Part shown: positions 28,701 to 41,743 of the stretch, piece by piece
Layout of the letters: each line of letters opens with the position of its first letter
Numbering within the stretch: position 1 is the first letter of the stretch
Origin: Alviniconcha marisindica
Lineage: Eukaryota > Mollusca > Gastropoda > Provannidae
Length of the DNA stretch: 64,000 nucleotides
Assembly (NCBI GenBank): GCA_018857735.1
Contig: JABMCL010002957.1
Location: forward strand, 1,228,501 to 1,292,500
Direction: 5' to 3'
Notes under the pieces: generated by a model
The model's database searches: none
Told to the model about the DNA's origin: nothing
Seen by the model: only the letters and a program-made list of their open reading frames with translations
Position numbers and translations under genes: made by a program

Positions 28701-31700
28701 TGTGCTGACATAATTATCTGTCAGTCCATGTACTGACAGGCTCATCTTTCAGCCTGTGCTGACATCATCTTGTGGTCTATACTAGCATTATCTTTTACAT
28801 CTGTGTACTAACATAACTATCTTTCAGTCTGTAATCAAAGAGGCAGCTTTTAGTCTGGGCATCTTATGAGATAATCATCTTTCCATCTGTATCTTTCTGT
28901 CATGAGATAATCATCCGCCCATCTGTATCTTTCTGTCAGTCTACTGACATAATCACCTTTCAGTCTGTACTGTCATCTTTCAGTCTGAACTGACCTCTTT
29001 CTATGAACTGACCTCTTTCTTCCTATGAACTGACCTCTTTCTGTCTATGAACTGACCGCTTTCTTTCTATGAACTGACTGCTTTCTGTCAATGAACTGAC
29101 ATCTTTCTGTCTATAAACTGACCAAATCAACAGTCTGTGTGTTACCTTCTTGTTCCTGTAGTTGGCCTGGACAAAAGACGTGTGGTTGAAGCACTCGCTG
29201 ACAAACCTGGCTTCCTGGGAAAACTGAAACCAAACATATCATACAAACAATGAAACATGCATACATACACATATATATTTATACCCTTTTCAGTGTGATG
29301 GACATACTGATAAGGCCCAGTGATATTTTCAATTCAACAGCTCACGGCAGGCATAAAAATACATGAGAGCAGATCATGTGTCAGTGAAAGCAACAGTGAT
29401 ACATTATTAATAGTGTGAACTGCTGCTGATACCATAAAAATACATGAGAGCAGAACATGTATCGATAAAAATAAGAGAGATAAATTATTTAGTGTGAATG
29501 GCTGCTGATACCATAAAAATGCATTAGAGCAGGACACTATCAATGAAATGGCCAGTGATAAATGTATCATTGTGAATGGCTGCCGATACCATAAATACAC
29601 ATGACAACAGAACATTGTATCAATGAAAATGACAGTGGTAAATCATTTAGTGTGAATGACTGCTGAGACCATAAAATTACATGAGAACAGAACATGCGTC
29701 AGCAAAGATGACAGTGATAAATTATTCAGTGTGATCAGCTGCTGATATAACAATAAAAGACAGCAGAGCACGTCAGTGCAAATAGCAATGTTAAATTATT
29801 CAGTGTGATCAGCTGCTGATCTCATAACAATACAAGACAGCAAAGCACGTCAGTGCAAATAGCAATGTTAAATTATTCAGTGTGATCAGCTGCTGATCTC
29901 ATAACAATACAAGACAGCAAAGCACGTCAGTGCAAATAACAATAAATTATTCAGTGTGATCAGCTGCTGATCTCATAACAATACAAGACAGCAGAGCACG
30001 TCAGTGCAAATAGCAATGTTAAATTATTCAGTGTGATCAGCTGCTGATCTCATAACAATACATGACAGCAGAGCACGTCAGTGCAAATAGCAATGTTAAA
30101 TTATTCAGTGTGATCAGCTGCTGATCTCATAACAATACAAGACAGCAGAGCACGTCAGTGCAAATAGCAATGTTAAATTATTCAGTGTGAACAGCTGATG
30201 AACAACAAAAAGAGTAAAGATGGGGAAACTCTGCAGAAGATTGATCCTCTAAGGGGTTACTCAGAGAGGGTTAAACCATGTGTCTCACACAAACACAGAC
30301 ACACAAAGTAGAATATCATTTCCTACTCAATACACACAAAGTAGCTTATCATTTCCTACTCAATATACTGTTTACTAATTGTACAAAGACTGCACAGTAC
30401 ATAAAGAACTCAACATGCAAATGTACATTTGCATTTCACCTACCACTTCTTTGTGGGCAATTTAGTGCAGCTGACCTTGGTACAGCACATCAGCTACAAG
30501 GGCACCCAATTCTACCACGCAATGTCTTCTGCATCTACAATTACATGCCAGGACATGATGAACTGCTATCAATTTTGCCAAAGCATTTAGGGAAATAAAC
30601 ACAAATTTTCACCTCCCACAATTTTGCCAAGGCAGTCTGAGAAATAAAAATGGATTTTCACCTCCCACAATTTTACCAAAGCAGTTTGGGAAATAAACAT
30701 GGATTTTCACTTCCCACAATTTTGCCAAAGCAGTTTGGGAAATAAGCAAGAATTCCAGCTCCCACATACTCTTCTGTCATTTTATGTCTCAGGATTTGTC
30801 AAGCAAAATAAAACCAGCGGCACGCAGGTCAAACATGCTTCCCATCCTCATCGCCTTTCCATGCCAGAGAATACAAGAGGTTCAGGGCACTGCACTGGAC
30901 AGCGACCATCCAAAACAGGAACCAGGAAGCAATAGTCAGTCTGAAAACTGGCTGTCAACTATATTGCCTCCCCATCTCCCAGCTTCCACCACCTATGCTC
31001 GCAGTGCACACTCAGCTGCAAGACTTTCCTCACGTACAGCAGAGATTCACAGCAGCATCCTCCTACCTCCACAATGTTGACAAAGTCGTTCTCTCCGAGG
31101 GTGTCCAGGATCGACTTGACCGCATTCTTCATCAGCTGCAGGGCCTGTCCATGGGTGCTTCCGCTCCTGTCAACAAAACCGTTTTCAAGCCCCTAAATTT
31201 GGGGAAATGCCGGGTGTCATGCACATTGTACAGCAGCTCCCAATAACAACTTGTCACGCACAAAGTGACACTGTACGGTAGCTCATATTGTGAACACTGT
31301 GTCATGCACATTGTACAGCAGCTCCCAATAACAACTTGTCACGCACAAAGTGACACTGTACAGTAGCTCATATTGTGAACACAACTTGGAGCCGCAGGGT
31401 AGGCGCTTTACAAATTTCCATTATTATTATTAAAGTGACACTGTACAGTAGCTCATATTGTGAACACCGTGCCATGCACATTGTACAGCAGCTCCCAATA
31501 ACAACTTGTTACGCACAAAGTGACACTGTACAGTAGCTCATATTGTGAACAATGTGTCATGCACATTGTACAGCAGCTCCCAATACCAACTTGTCATGCA
31601 CAAAGTGACACTGTGCAGCAGATCTTGTAAAGAGCTCAACATGCACATTATATTGCAGGAGCTGTCCTGTGAATGAAATGACATGCACATCACACATCAA

Positions 31701-31775
31701 CAGTCCTGTCAGCATGACATGTAACACAAGATAGACAGAGCCGCTTCAGAGGTAAAGCTGAGAAACAAATATTAA

Positions 31776-31818
<43 letters not shown>

Positions 31819-32211
31819 CGCACACAGCACACACACAGAAAGACATTAAACAAAGAAAAAACGAAGAAGAAAAGCAGCTGATGTCATTCCACATCTAGAC
31901 ATAATAACAAAGCAGAGACATAAACAACAGTTTCCTTTGTTAGTAAGAAAAGAAAGAAGTAGGCAAAGAACAAACTCACGTGTCAATGAGAATCATCATG
32001 TCTTTAGGAGAACTGGAGCCCTGTGTATACCTGCAAACATCGACACTCTGATGTACAACTCTGGTGCCTGGTAAGTGGTAAGACAACACTGTTACAAATA
32101 ATTCTCATGTTTTAATGTTTCAACCTTTGTCAGGGTGTGTGGGTACGGCAGTCACAGTATGGTGATTTGTCATTTTCTTTTCTTTTCCACCAACCCATCA
32201 CCATCACCAGT

Positions 32212-32273
<62 letters not shown>

Positions 32274-32365
32274 TGTGTGCTCAAGGGGGTGGGGGTGGGG
32301 GTGGGGGGGTGAGGAGGGGCACATGCATGCATGCAATTGTGTATGCATATGTTCCTGTATCTGCA

Positions 32366-32402
<37 letters not shown>

Positions 32403-35400
32403 ATACATGCATTTGTGTGTGCGTGTATGCGTGTGTGTAATGCATGTATCTGTAGGCCTTTGCAAGCACTTCAGGCCCTAACGAGATGGGGCGCCATAAA
32501 CAATCTATCATTATGTTATCATTACACACCACAACTACCAAGGGAAAAGGCAAGCCCCAGTGTACTCAGACTGTGCAGCACTACTGACTATATAAGCATC
32601 AACTGCTGTCTCTGCCCTTCCAACCCCGAGCCCTCCACCACATGCACACCCTCACCAGGACTGCCTGCGCACGTCAAAGAGGTCCACCTGTCCATGGGTG
32701 TTCCATCTGCTGGCGGGGTAGGTACGCATGAAGCCCGTCTGGGAGCCAAAAAACTGCCACATCATCTGTTTGTCCTGCTCGTAGTTCTTGCGAAAATGGT
32801 CATCCAGGGCCGCTGTCCACTGCAGCCCGTTCAGGATGGCTGCATCTGTCAGAACAAATAATAATAATAAGAGGTTATTTATGGTGACCCTCTCTGAAGA
32901 GCCAAGAGTGCTTACAAAGACACAACGATGCTCATTTCATCACATACAGGCGCACGCACGCGCATGCGTACGCACATGCACACCCCCCCACCCATGCATA
33001 TATGTACACAAAAGCTGTCACACTTGCATACATATATGCACACAGATACAGTCACATAATAAATAAAGTTTCCAAGTAGACTTGACCATTTAAAACTGCC
33101 GAGGGACCCTCTAAACGTTGTGGCAGGGTGTCCCATGGACCTCCTTAAAATACTCACTAGTGGGAGCCCTGGGCATGTATCAACTGTCTAGCTGATACCA
33201 GTTAGATCCAGCATGTATCAGTAGTCCAGCTGAAGCAAGTTACATCTGATATGTATCAGTTACCAGGCATGTATCAGTTGTCCAGCTGATGCAAGTTGGA
33301 TCTGGTATGTATCAGTTGTCTTGCATGTATCAGTTGTTCAGCATGTATCAGATTTCAAGCTGATGCAAGTTTGATATTCAGCATGTATCCATTGTCCAGC
33401 TGATGCAAGTTAGATCCAACATGTATCAGTTGTCCCTCTGATGCAAGTTAGATCCGACATGTATCAGTTGTTCAGCATGTATCAGTTGTCCCACTGATGC
33501 AAGTTAGATCTGACATGTATCAGTTGTTCAGCATGTATCAGTTGTCCAGCTGATGCAAGTTAGATCCGACATGTATCAGTTGTCCAACTGATGCAAGTTA
33601 GAGCCGACATGTATCATTCAGCATGTATCAGTTGTCCCGCTGATGCAAGTTAGATCCGACATGTATCAGTTGTTCAGCATGTATCAGTTGTCCAGCTGAT
33701 ACAAGTTAGATCCGACATGTATTAGTTGTCCAAGCTGATGCAAGTTAGATCCGACATGTATCAGTTGTTCAGCATGTATCAGTTGTCCAGCTGATGCAAA
33801 TTAGATTGGGCATGTATCAGTTGTCCAGCTGATGCAAGTCAGATCCGACATGTAACAGTTGTCCCACTGATGCAAGTTAGATCCGACATGTATCAGTTGT
33901 TCAGCATGTATCAGTTGTCCAGCCTGATGCAAGTTAGATCCGACATGTATCAGTTGTTCAGCATGCATCAGTTGTCCAGCGGATGCAAGTTAGATCCGAC
34001 ATGTATTAGTTGTCCCGCTGTTCAGCATGTATCAGTTGTCCAGCTGATACAAGTTAGATCCGACATGTATCAGTTGTCCCACTGATGCAAGTTAGATCCG
34101 ACATGTACCAGTTGTTCAGCATGTATCAGTTGACCAGCGGATGCAAGTTAGATCCGACATGTATCAGTTGTTCAGCATGTATCAGTTGTCCAGCTGATAC
34201 AAGTTAGATCCGACATGTATCAGTTGTTCTGTATGTATCAGTTGTCCAGCTGATGCAAGTTAGATCCAACATGTATCAGTTGTCCCACTGATGCAAGTTA
34301 GATCCGACATGTACCAGTTGTTCAGCATGTATCAGTTGTGCAGCTGATGCAAGTTAGATCCGACATGTATCAGTCGTTCAGCATGTATCAGTTGTCCTGC
34401 TGATGCAAGTTAGATCCGACATGTAACAGTTGTCCAGCTGATGCAAGTTAGATCCGACATGTATCAGTTGTCCCACTGTTCAGCACGTATCAGTTGTTCA
34501 GCATGTATCAGATGTCCAGCTGATACAAGTTAGATCCGACATGTATCAGTCGTTCAGCATGTATCAGTTGTCCCGCTGATGCAAGTTAGATCCGACATGT
34601 AACAGTTGTTCAGCATGTATCAGTTGTCTAGCTGATACAAGTTAGATCTGACATGTAACAGTTGTTCAGCATGTATCAGTTGTCTAGCTGATACAAGTTA
34701 GATCCAACATGTATCAGTTGTTCAGCATGTATCAGTTGTCCAGCTGATGAAGTTAGATCCGACATATATCAGTTGTTCTGTATGTATCAGTTGTCCAGCT
34801 GATGCAAATTAGATTGGGCATGTATCAGTTGTCCAGCTGATGCATCCAGCTGATGCAAGTTAGATCCGACATGTAACAGTTGTCCCATAGATGCAAGTTA
34901 GATCCGACATGTATCAGTTGTTCAGCATGTATCAGCTGTCCAGCTGATGCAAGTTAGATCCCACATATATCAGTTGTTCAGCATGCATCAGTTGTCCAGC
35001 TGATGCAAGTTAGATCCGACATGTAACAGTTGTCCCGCTGTTCAGCATGTATCAGCTGTCCAGCTGATGCAAGTTAGATCCGACATGTATCAGTTGTTCA
35101 GCATGCATCAGTTGTCCAGCTGATGCAAGTTAGATCCGACATGTATTAGTTGTCCTGCTGTTCAGCATGTATCAGTTGTTCAGCTGATACAAGTTTGATC
35201 CGACATGTATCAGTTGTCCCACTGACGCAAGTTAGATCCAACATGTATCAGTTGTTCAGCATGTATCAGTTGACCAGCGGATGCAAGTTAGATCCGACAT
35301 GTATCAGTTGTTCAGCATGTATCAGTTGTCCAGCTGATGCAAGTTAGATCCGACATGTATCAGTCGTCCCACTGTTCAGCACGTATCAGTTGTCCAGCTA

Positions 35401-38101
35401 ATACAAGTTAGATCCGACATGTATCAGTTGTCCCACTGATGCAAGTTAGATCCAACATGTATCAGTTGTTCAGCATGTATCAGTTGACCAGTTGATGCAA
35501 GTTAGATCCGACATGTAACAGTTGTCCCACTGATGCAAGTTAGATCTGACATGTATCAGTTGTTCAGCATGTATCAGTTGTCCAGCTGATGCAAGTTAGA
35601 TCCGACATGTATCAGTTGTTCAGCATGCATCAGTTGTCCAGCTGATGCAAGTTAGATCCGACATGTATAGTTGTCCCGCTGTTCAGCATGTATCAGTTGT
35701 CCAGCTGATACAAGTTAGATCCGACATGTATCAGTTGTCCCACTGATGCAAGTTAGATCCAACATGTATCAGTTGTTCAGCATGTATGAGTTGACCAGCG
35801 GATGCAAGTTAGATCCGACATGTATCAGTTGTTCAGCATGTATCAGTTGTCCAGCTGATGCAAGTTAGATCCGACAAGTATCAGTTGTCCAGCTGATGCA
35901 AGTTAGATCCGACATGTATCAGTTGTCCCGCTGTTCAGCACGTATCAGTTGTCCAGCTAATACAAGTTAGATCCGACATGTATCAGTTGTCCCACTGATG
36001 CAAGTTAGATCCAACATGTATCAGTTGTCAGCATGTATCAGTTGTCCAGCTGATGCAAGTTAGATCCGACATGTATCAGTTGTTCAGCATGTATCAGTTG
36101 TCCAGCTGATGCAAGTTAGATCCGACATGTACAGTTGTCCAACTGATGCAAGTTAGATCCGACATGTATCAGTTGTTCAGCATGTATCAGTTGTCCAGCT
36201 GATGCAAGTTAGATCTGACATGTATCAGTTGTTCAGCATGTATCAGTTGTCCAGCTGATACAAGTTAGATCCGACATGTATCTGTTGTCCCGCTGATGCA
36301 AGTTAGATCCAGCATGTATCAGTTGTCCGCTGTGTATCAGATGGACAGTTGTGCAAGTTAGATTTGGCATGTGGCATGTATCAGTTACACCACATGCATC
36401 AGTTGTCAAGCTGATGCAAGTTAGATCCGACATGTATCAGTTGTCCAGCTGATGTTAGTTAGATCTGACATGTATCAGTTGTCTGGCATGTATAAGTTGT
36501 CCAGTTGATGCAAGTTAGATCCGGCAAGTATCTGCTGTGCAGCTGATGCAAGTTAGATCCGACATGTATTGGGCGATTCAGGCGGTGTTGTTAACTTCCT
36601 TGACTTTTGCCCGGCATCCCTTGGCTGCTTTTACTTCTGGTGCGTACTTTCTTCACAATGGAAGGTGGTGACAGTGAATTTGCGAATTTTACACTGCCAA
36701 CTTTAAAGGCATTTTTTGAGGCCCGTAGTCATAATGTGTCTGGAAATAAGCAATAACTTGTTGCTCGTGCTATAGGATGCTCAAAAACACATTTTTTTTA
36801 CGAACTCGCGATCTTCTGGTCAGCCAAAAAACGACGCAGACACTTTTTTTCCACCCACCATCCCCTTTCCACGGTTATTTTTGCAAATGCAACAGTATTG
36901 GTATTTGTACTGCTTCGCAATTCTAGGTTCAATTTCCACTGTTATACACAGTGTGAAGCAACGCCTACTCAGAAATCGGCCCAGAAGTGCGCTGCAACCT
37001 CTCGTGATTTCTTGCACGAAAGATTACAAAGCGCATTCACTCTAGCAAACCAGCTTCACTGAATTGCCCAATAACTTGTCCGGCAAGTCCAGCTGATACA
37101 ACTTAGATCCAACATGTGTCCGTTGTCCAGCTGATGCAAGTTAGATCTGACATGTATCCATTGTCCCACATGTATGAGTTGTCCAGCTGATACAAGTTAG
37201 ATCCGACATGTATCTGTTGTCCCACTGATGCAAGTTAGGTCCGGCATGTGTATCAGCTGTCCAGCTGATGCAAGTTAGATCCAACATGTATCAGTTGTCC
37301 AGCTGATGTTAGTTATATCTGACATGTATCAGTTGTCAGGCAGGTATCAGTTGTCCAGCTGATGCAAGTTAGATCCGGCATGTATCAGTTGTCCCACTGA
37401 TGCAAGTTAGATCCGGCATGTATCAGTTGTCCAGCTGATGCAAGTTAGATCCGGCATGTATCAGTTGTCCCACTGATGCAAGTTAGATTCGGCATGTGGA
37501 AAGCATCAGTTATACCGTATCAGTTGTCAAGCTGATGCAAGTTAGATCTGACAAGTATCCATTGTCCAGCTGGTGAAAGTTAGATCCAACTTGTATCACT
37601 TGTCCAGCCTGTATCACTTGTCCAGCTGATGTTAGTTAGATCTGACATGTATCAGTTGTCTGGCATGTATCAGATGTCCAGTTCATGCAAGTCAGATCTG
37701 ACAAGTATCGGTTGTCCAGCTGGTGCAAGTTAGATCTGACATGTATCAGTTGTCCAGCTGATGCCAGTTAGATCCGGCATATATCAGTTGTCCAGCTGAT
37801 GTAGCACAAGTTAGATCCAGACTGTCTGTCTAGTGCAAGATATATCCAGTACGTATCAGCTGTCTGGCAGAACAAGTCAGATCCAGTATGTATCAGCTGT
37901 CCAGCTGGCACAAGTTAGATCCGGTGTGAATCAAACCAGAACTGAGTTGTAGAAAGGACGAAGGGCATCATATGCAATGCAGAATACTTCTGCACAGCTG
38001 CTGTTTCATATTAGACTTGACCCTTTAAAACTGGCCAGGGACCCTCTAAAATTTGTAGCAGGGAGTCCCAGGGACCTCCTTAAAATACTTGCTAAAATCT
38101 G

Positions 38102-38150
<49 letters not shown>

Positions 38151-41100
38151 TGTGAACCCATGCACGCACGCACATGCACGCACACACACACACACACACA
38201 CACGCACACACATACACCACACACACACACCTACCTCCATCGTAGATCTCAACAGGAATGTGGACACTGGAGAAATTAAAGTTGACATACTGGCCGAAGT
38301 GGTTGTCAAACTCCAGGTCCAGGTTATGTATGTTCTTAGAGTTGTAATAACTCACTTGCTCCCTCTGCACACAAGCATTACAGCAAAGAATACAAGCTCG
38401 TTCATTCATGTGAATATGAATTACCCTATGACACATTCCACTTTCCACCTTGTATCAATCAGTCCTACTGCGCTATCCCTCCTGATCCTTTTCCCCCCAA
38501 CCCCAGAGAAAGCTTAATTTGGACATGTTCATACTTCATCCTCCAGTTTGGCCTCGACATAACCATGAATCTGAAACAGAATGAGGCCCAGGGCGCTCGT
38601 GCAGAATCAACACACAAGGGAGTTAATTAGCACTCAAAACCATGGTGGTTATCTCACAAGCACAATTAAGACCCGGGTCGCCTACAACCTGGCATGCATG
38701 TAATTTATACAAGGTACATAAACTCCACCAGAAGTGCATCAGGTGGAAGTACATCCTCTAATGTACCTGATGTACCTCTGATGGAGTTTATGTACCTTGT
38801 ATTTGCATGCATGCCAGGTGAGAGTTACTGTAGGCAAGTTACTGTTGGTCTTAATTATTGTGCTTGTGTGATAACGAACATGGTTTGACTGGGCGTTAAA
38901 AAAACAAATATCTTTCTTCCTGTTTTGTCTCAAATCTTTGTCAATAAGAGCAAATGAATGGGATCTTTACAGCTGTTTTGTCTCTAATCTTTGTCAGTGA
39001 GAGCAAATGAATGGGATCTTTACTGTTGTTTTGTCTCTAATCTTTGTCAGTGAGAGCAAATGAATGGGATCTTTACTGTTGTTTTGTCTCTAATCTTTGT
39101 CAGTGAGAGCAAATGAATGGGATCTTTTTTTTACTGGTTGTTTTGTCTCTAATCTTTGTCAGTGAGAGCAAATGAATGGGATCTTTACTGTTGTTTTGTC
39201 TCTAATCGTTGTCACCGAGAGCAAATGAATGGGATCTTTCTTGCATTTTGTCTCTAATCTTTGTCCCTGTATCTTTCCTCCTGTTTTGTCTCTAATCTTT
39301 GTCACTGAGAGCAAATGAATGGGATCTTTCTTGCATTTTGTCTCTAATCTTTGTCCTTGGATCTTTCCACCTTTGTCTCTAATCTTTGTCAGTGACAGCA
39401 AATGAAAGGGAAGCCACAGCAATGTGCACTCCCTTCACACATTTAATTATCCTATTAAATTAGAAACAGAAATGATCAAACTTTCAAGAAACATGTAATT
39501 TTTTTCTATTCCAACATAAAATGTGGACTGCTAGACCGGTGGCAATAGTGGTGGTGGTGATGCTAATGAAGATGAAGAAGCTGACGACTGTGGTGACAGT
39601 GATAATAGCAGTGACAGTATCATTAGTGATGTTGGTGGAGGTGGTGGTGATGATGCTGGTGGTGGTGGCAATGATGATGATGGTGATGTTACAGGAGGTT
39701 GTGATGATGATGATGTTAGTGGAGGTGGTGATGATGATCCTGATGGTGGTGGTGGTGGTGGTAGTGGTCTTGGTGTTGGTAGTGATGAAGATGGTAGTAA
39801 TGTTAGTAGAGATGGTGATGATCTTGATAGTGGTGGTGGTGGTAGTGGTCTTGGTGGTGATAATGATGGTTGTGTTAGCGGAGGTGGTGATGATGATCTT
39901 GATGGTGATGGTGGTGGTGGTGATGGTGGTGATGATCAAAGTGGTGTTGGTGGTGATAATGATGATGGCGATGTTAGTGGACGTGGTGATGATGAAGTTG
40001 ATAATGGTGATTGTAGCAGAGGTGGTAGTGACTGATGCTGGTGATGACAGTGATCATGATAGTGAAGATGGTGATAGTGGTTGTGGTGGTGGTGGTGGTG
40101 ATGATAATGACCCGAAGTGTGCAATGACCTTGAGCTGGGGGTTGTAGGTGTAGTTCTTGGCAGCCTCCTCCGCTGCATGCACCAGCAACTGTGGGAAAGC
40201 AACAAAACCAGCAGTCTCAGCAACATTCACACTGATCAACGCTGTCAACCAAGCCAGTGGTAATCAGGCCCTGTCATACACTGAGCGAAAATATTATAAA
40301 CTTAAAAGGGTTACATACAAAAGGTTGATTCGTTCACAGGATACTTTCCAGACAAAAATAATTGGACGCAGGGGGACAGGATGCATGGACAAACAGGCAT
40401 AATCTGGATGCATGGGGACAGAAGGACACATGGACAGACGGACACAGTGACTCCAATATAGCTCCCACCTTTGTTGTGTTTATGGTGTCACTGATACAGA
40501 CCGCTGGGAACAAAATGGCAACATCCACTATTATGCTTTCGTGACATTCAAACATCTGTTTTTAACAAACTGGACCAGAAATCAAAGAGGAAAACTGCTG
40601 TGCATCTAATTATATTCCACTCCTCTCTGGAAGGCCCATGGCACTTCTGCTGTTCTGCTCCCCTTGAAGACAGGAAACCATTCTTAGCTCCCGATCCTCT
40701 GCAGAGAGGACGTCATTTTCTGAATTTGCACTGCTGTAAGCGCAGGGCATGTACCATGAGCTACTGACCCAACAGCAAATAACTGAATACCAGTCTACGT
40801 ACATGAGCTGGTTTGGCCTAGCGGTAAGACGTAAGCAGAGGGACCTCGGTTTGAATCTGCTTTGGCTCTCCTTTCTCTTCAAAAGTTGTAGTCTGTGGAA
40901 ACTGTCTTGTGACTTTGTCTCTCACAATTAATAAAACATTAAAATGGCTCTCATCGCTGCCCACCTTAATGCAGAAGTCATTGTGGTGGTGACAGTGTAG
41001 CGATATAACCTCCCTCTCCCTCCACCTTCATACCCCTTTCCCCCCTTCCCTAATAAGCCTTATGGTTTCTGTAAACGTTAAGCACCATGTTTACTTGCTA

Positions 41101-41702
41101 ACCAGTCTACGCTGGGTCAGCTGCAGCAGAAGCCAGCATTCCCGCAACAGCAGTGAGCACTAACTGTCTGATGAAACCAGAATTTTGTACAGAAAATCCA
41201 CACCAACTCTCAATGTAGGTATTACCGCCCCCCCACCCCCAACCCCCCCACCCCACCCACCCCCACTCCCCAAAAAACCCTAACTGAATCCAGGTTTATA
41301 TTCAGCTACTTTTAGCTGATTATTGGATTTCAATGTCCTGTCAACAGATGGCACAGGGCCACCCCAGGACTCTAGGTTTATTCAATTAAAAGTCTGACGA
41401 TGACAGACGACATAAAACACTTTCATTGATTCAGCAGACAGACAGCCTCTGTTGTTTAAGGGCAGATGCTGGGGTGGGAAAATGGAAGAAAGACAAATAC
41501 CTGCACATGTAACTGCTTAAAAAGCAACACACAAAGGAACACAACAGTGCTTGGCTGACGTCGCACAAATGTACAAAGGGACCAAACAACAGACATCTGC
41601 ACTGGCCACTGCTATGGCTACTGTGTGTGTGTGTGTGTGCACGTATGAGCGCATGTATCATGTATGATACAGATCAGTGTCATACACATTTAAATTCACT
41701 GT

Positions 41703-41743
<41 letters not shown>

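Noticed and set aside
33165..37935. CRISPR-like or centromeric array
   Set aside because: Units are contiguous without unique spacers, inside an intron of a eukaryotic gene; ordinary minisatellite.
40800..40875. Functional tRNA gene
   Set aside because: A- and B-box-like motifs are present but the acceptor and anticodon stems do not pair; better as a SINE head. Same for 58,547-58,620.
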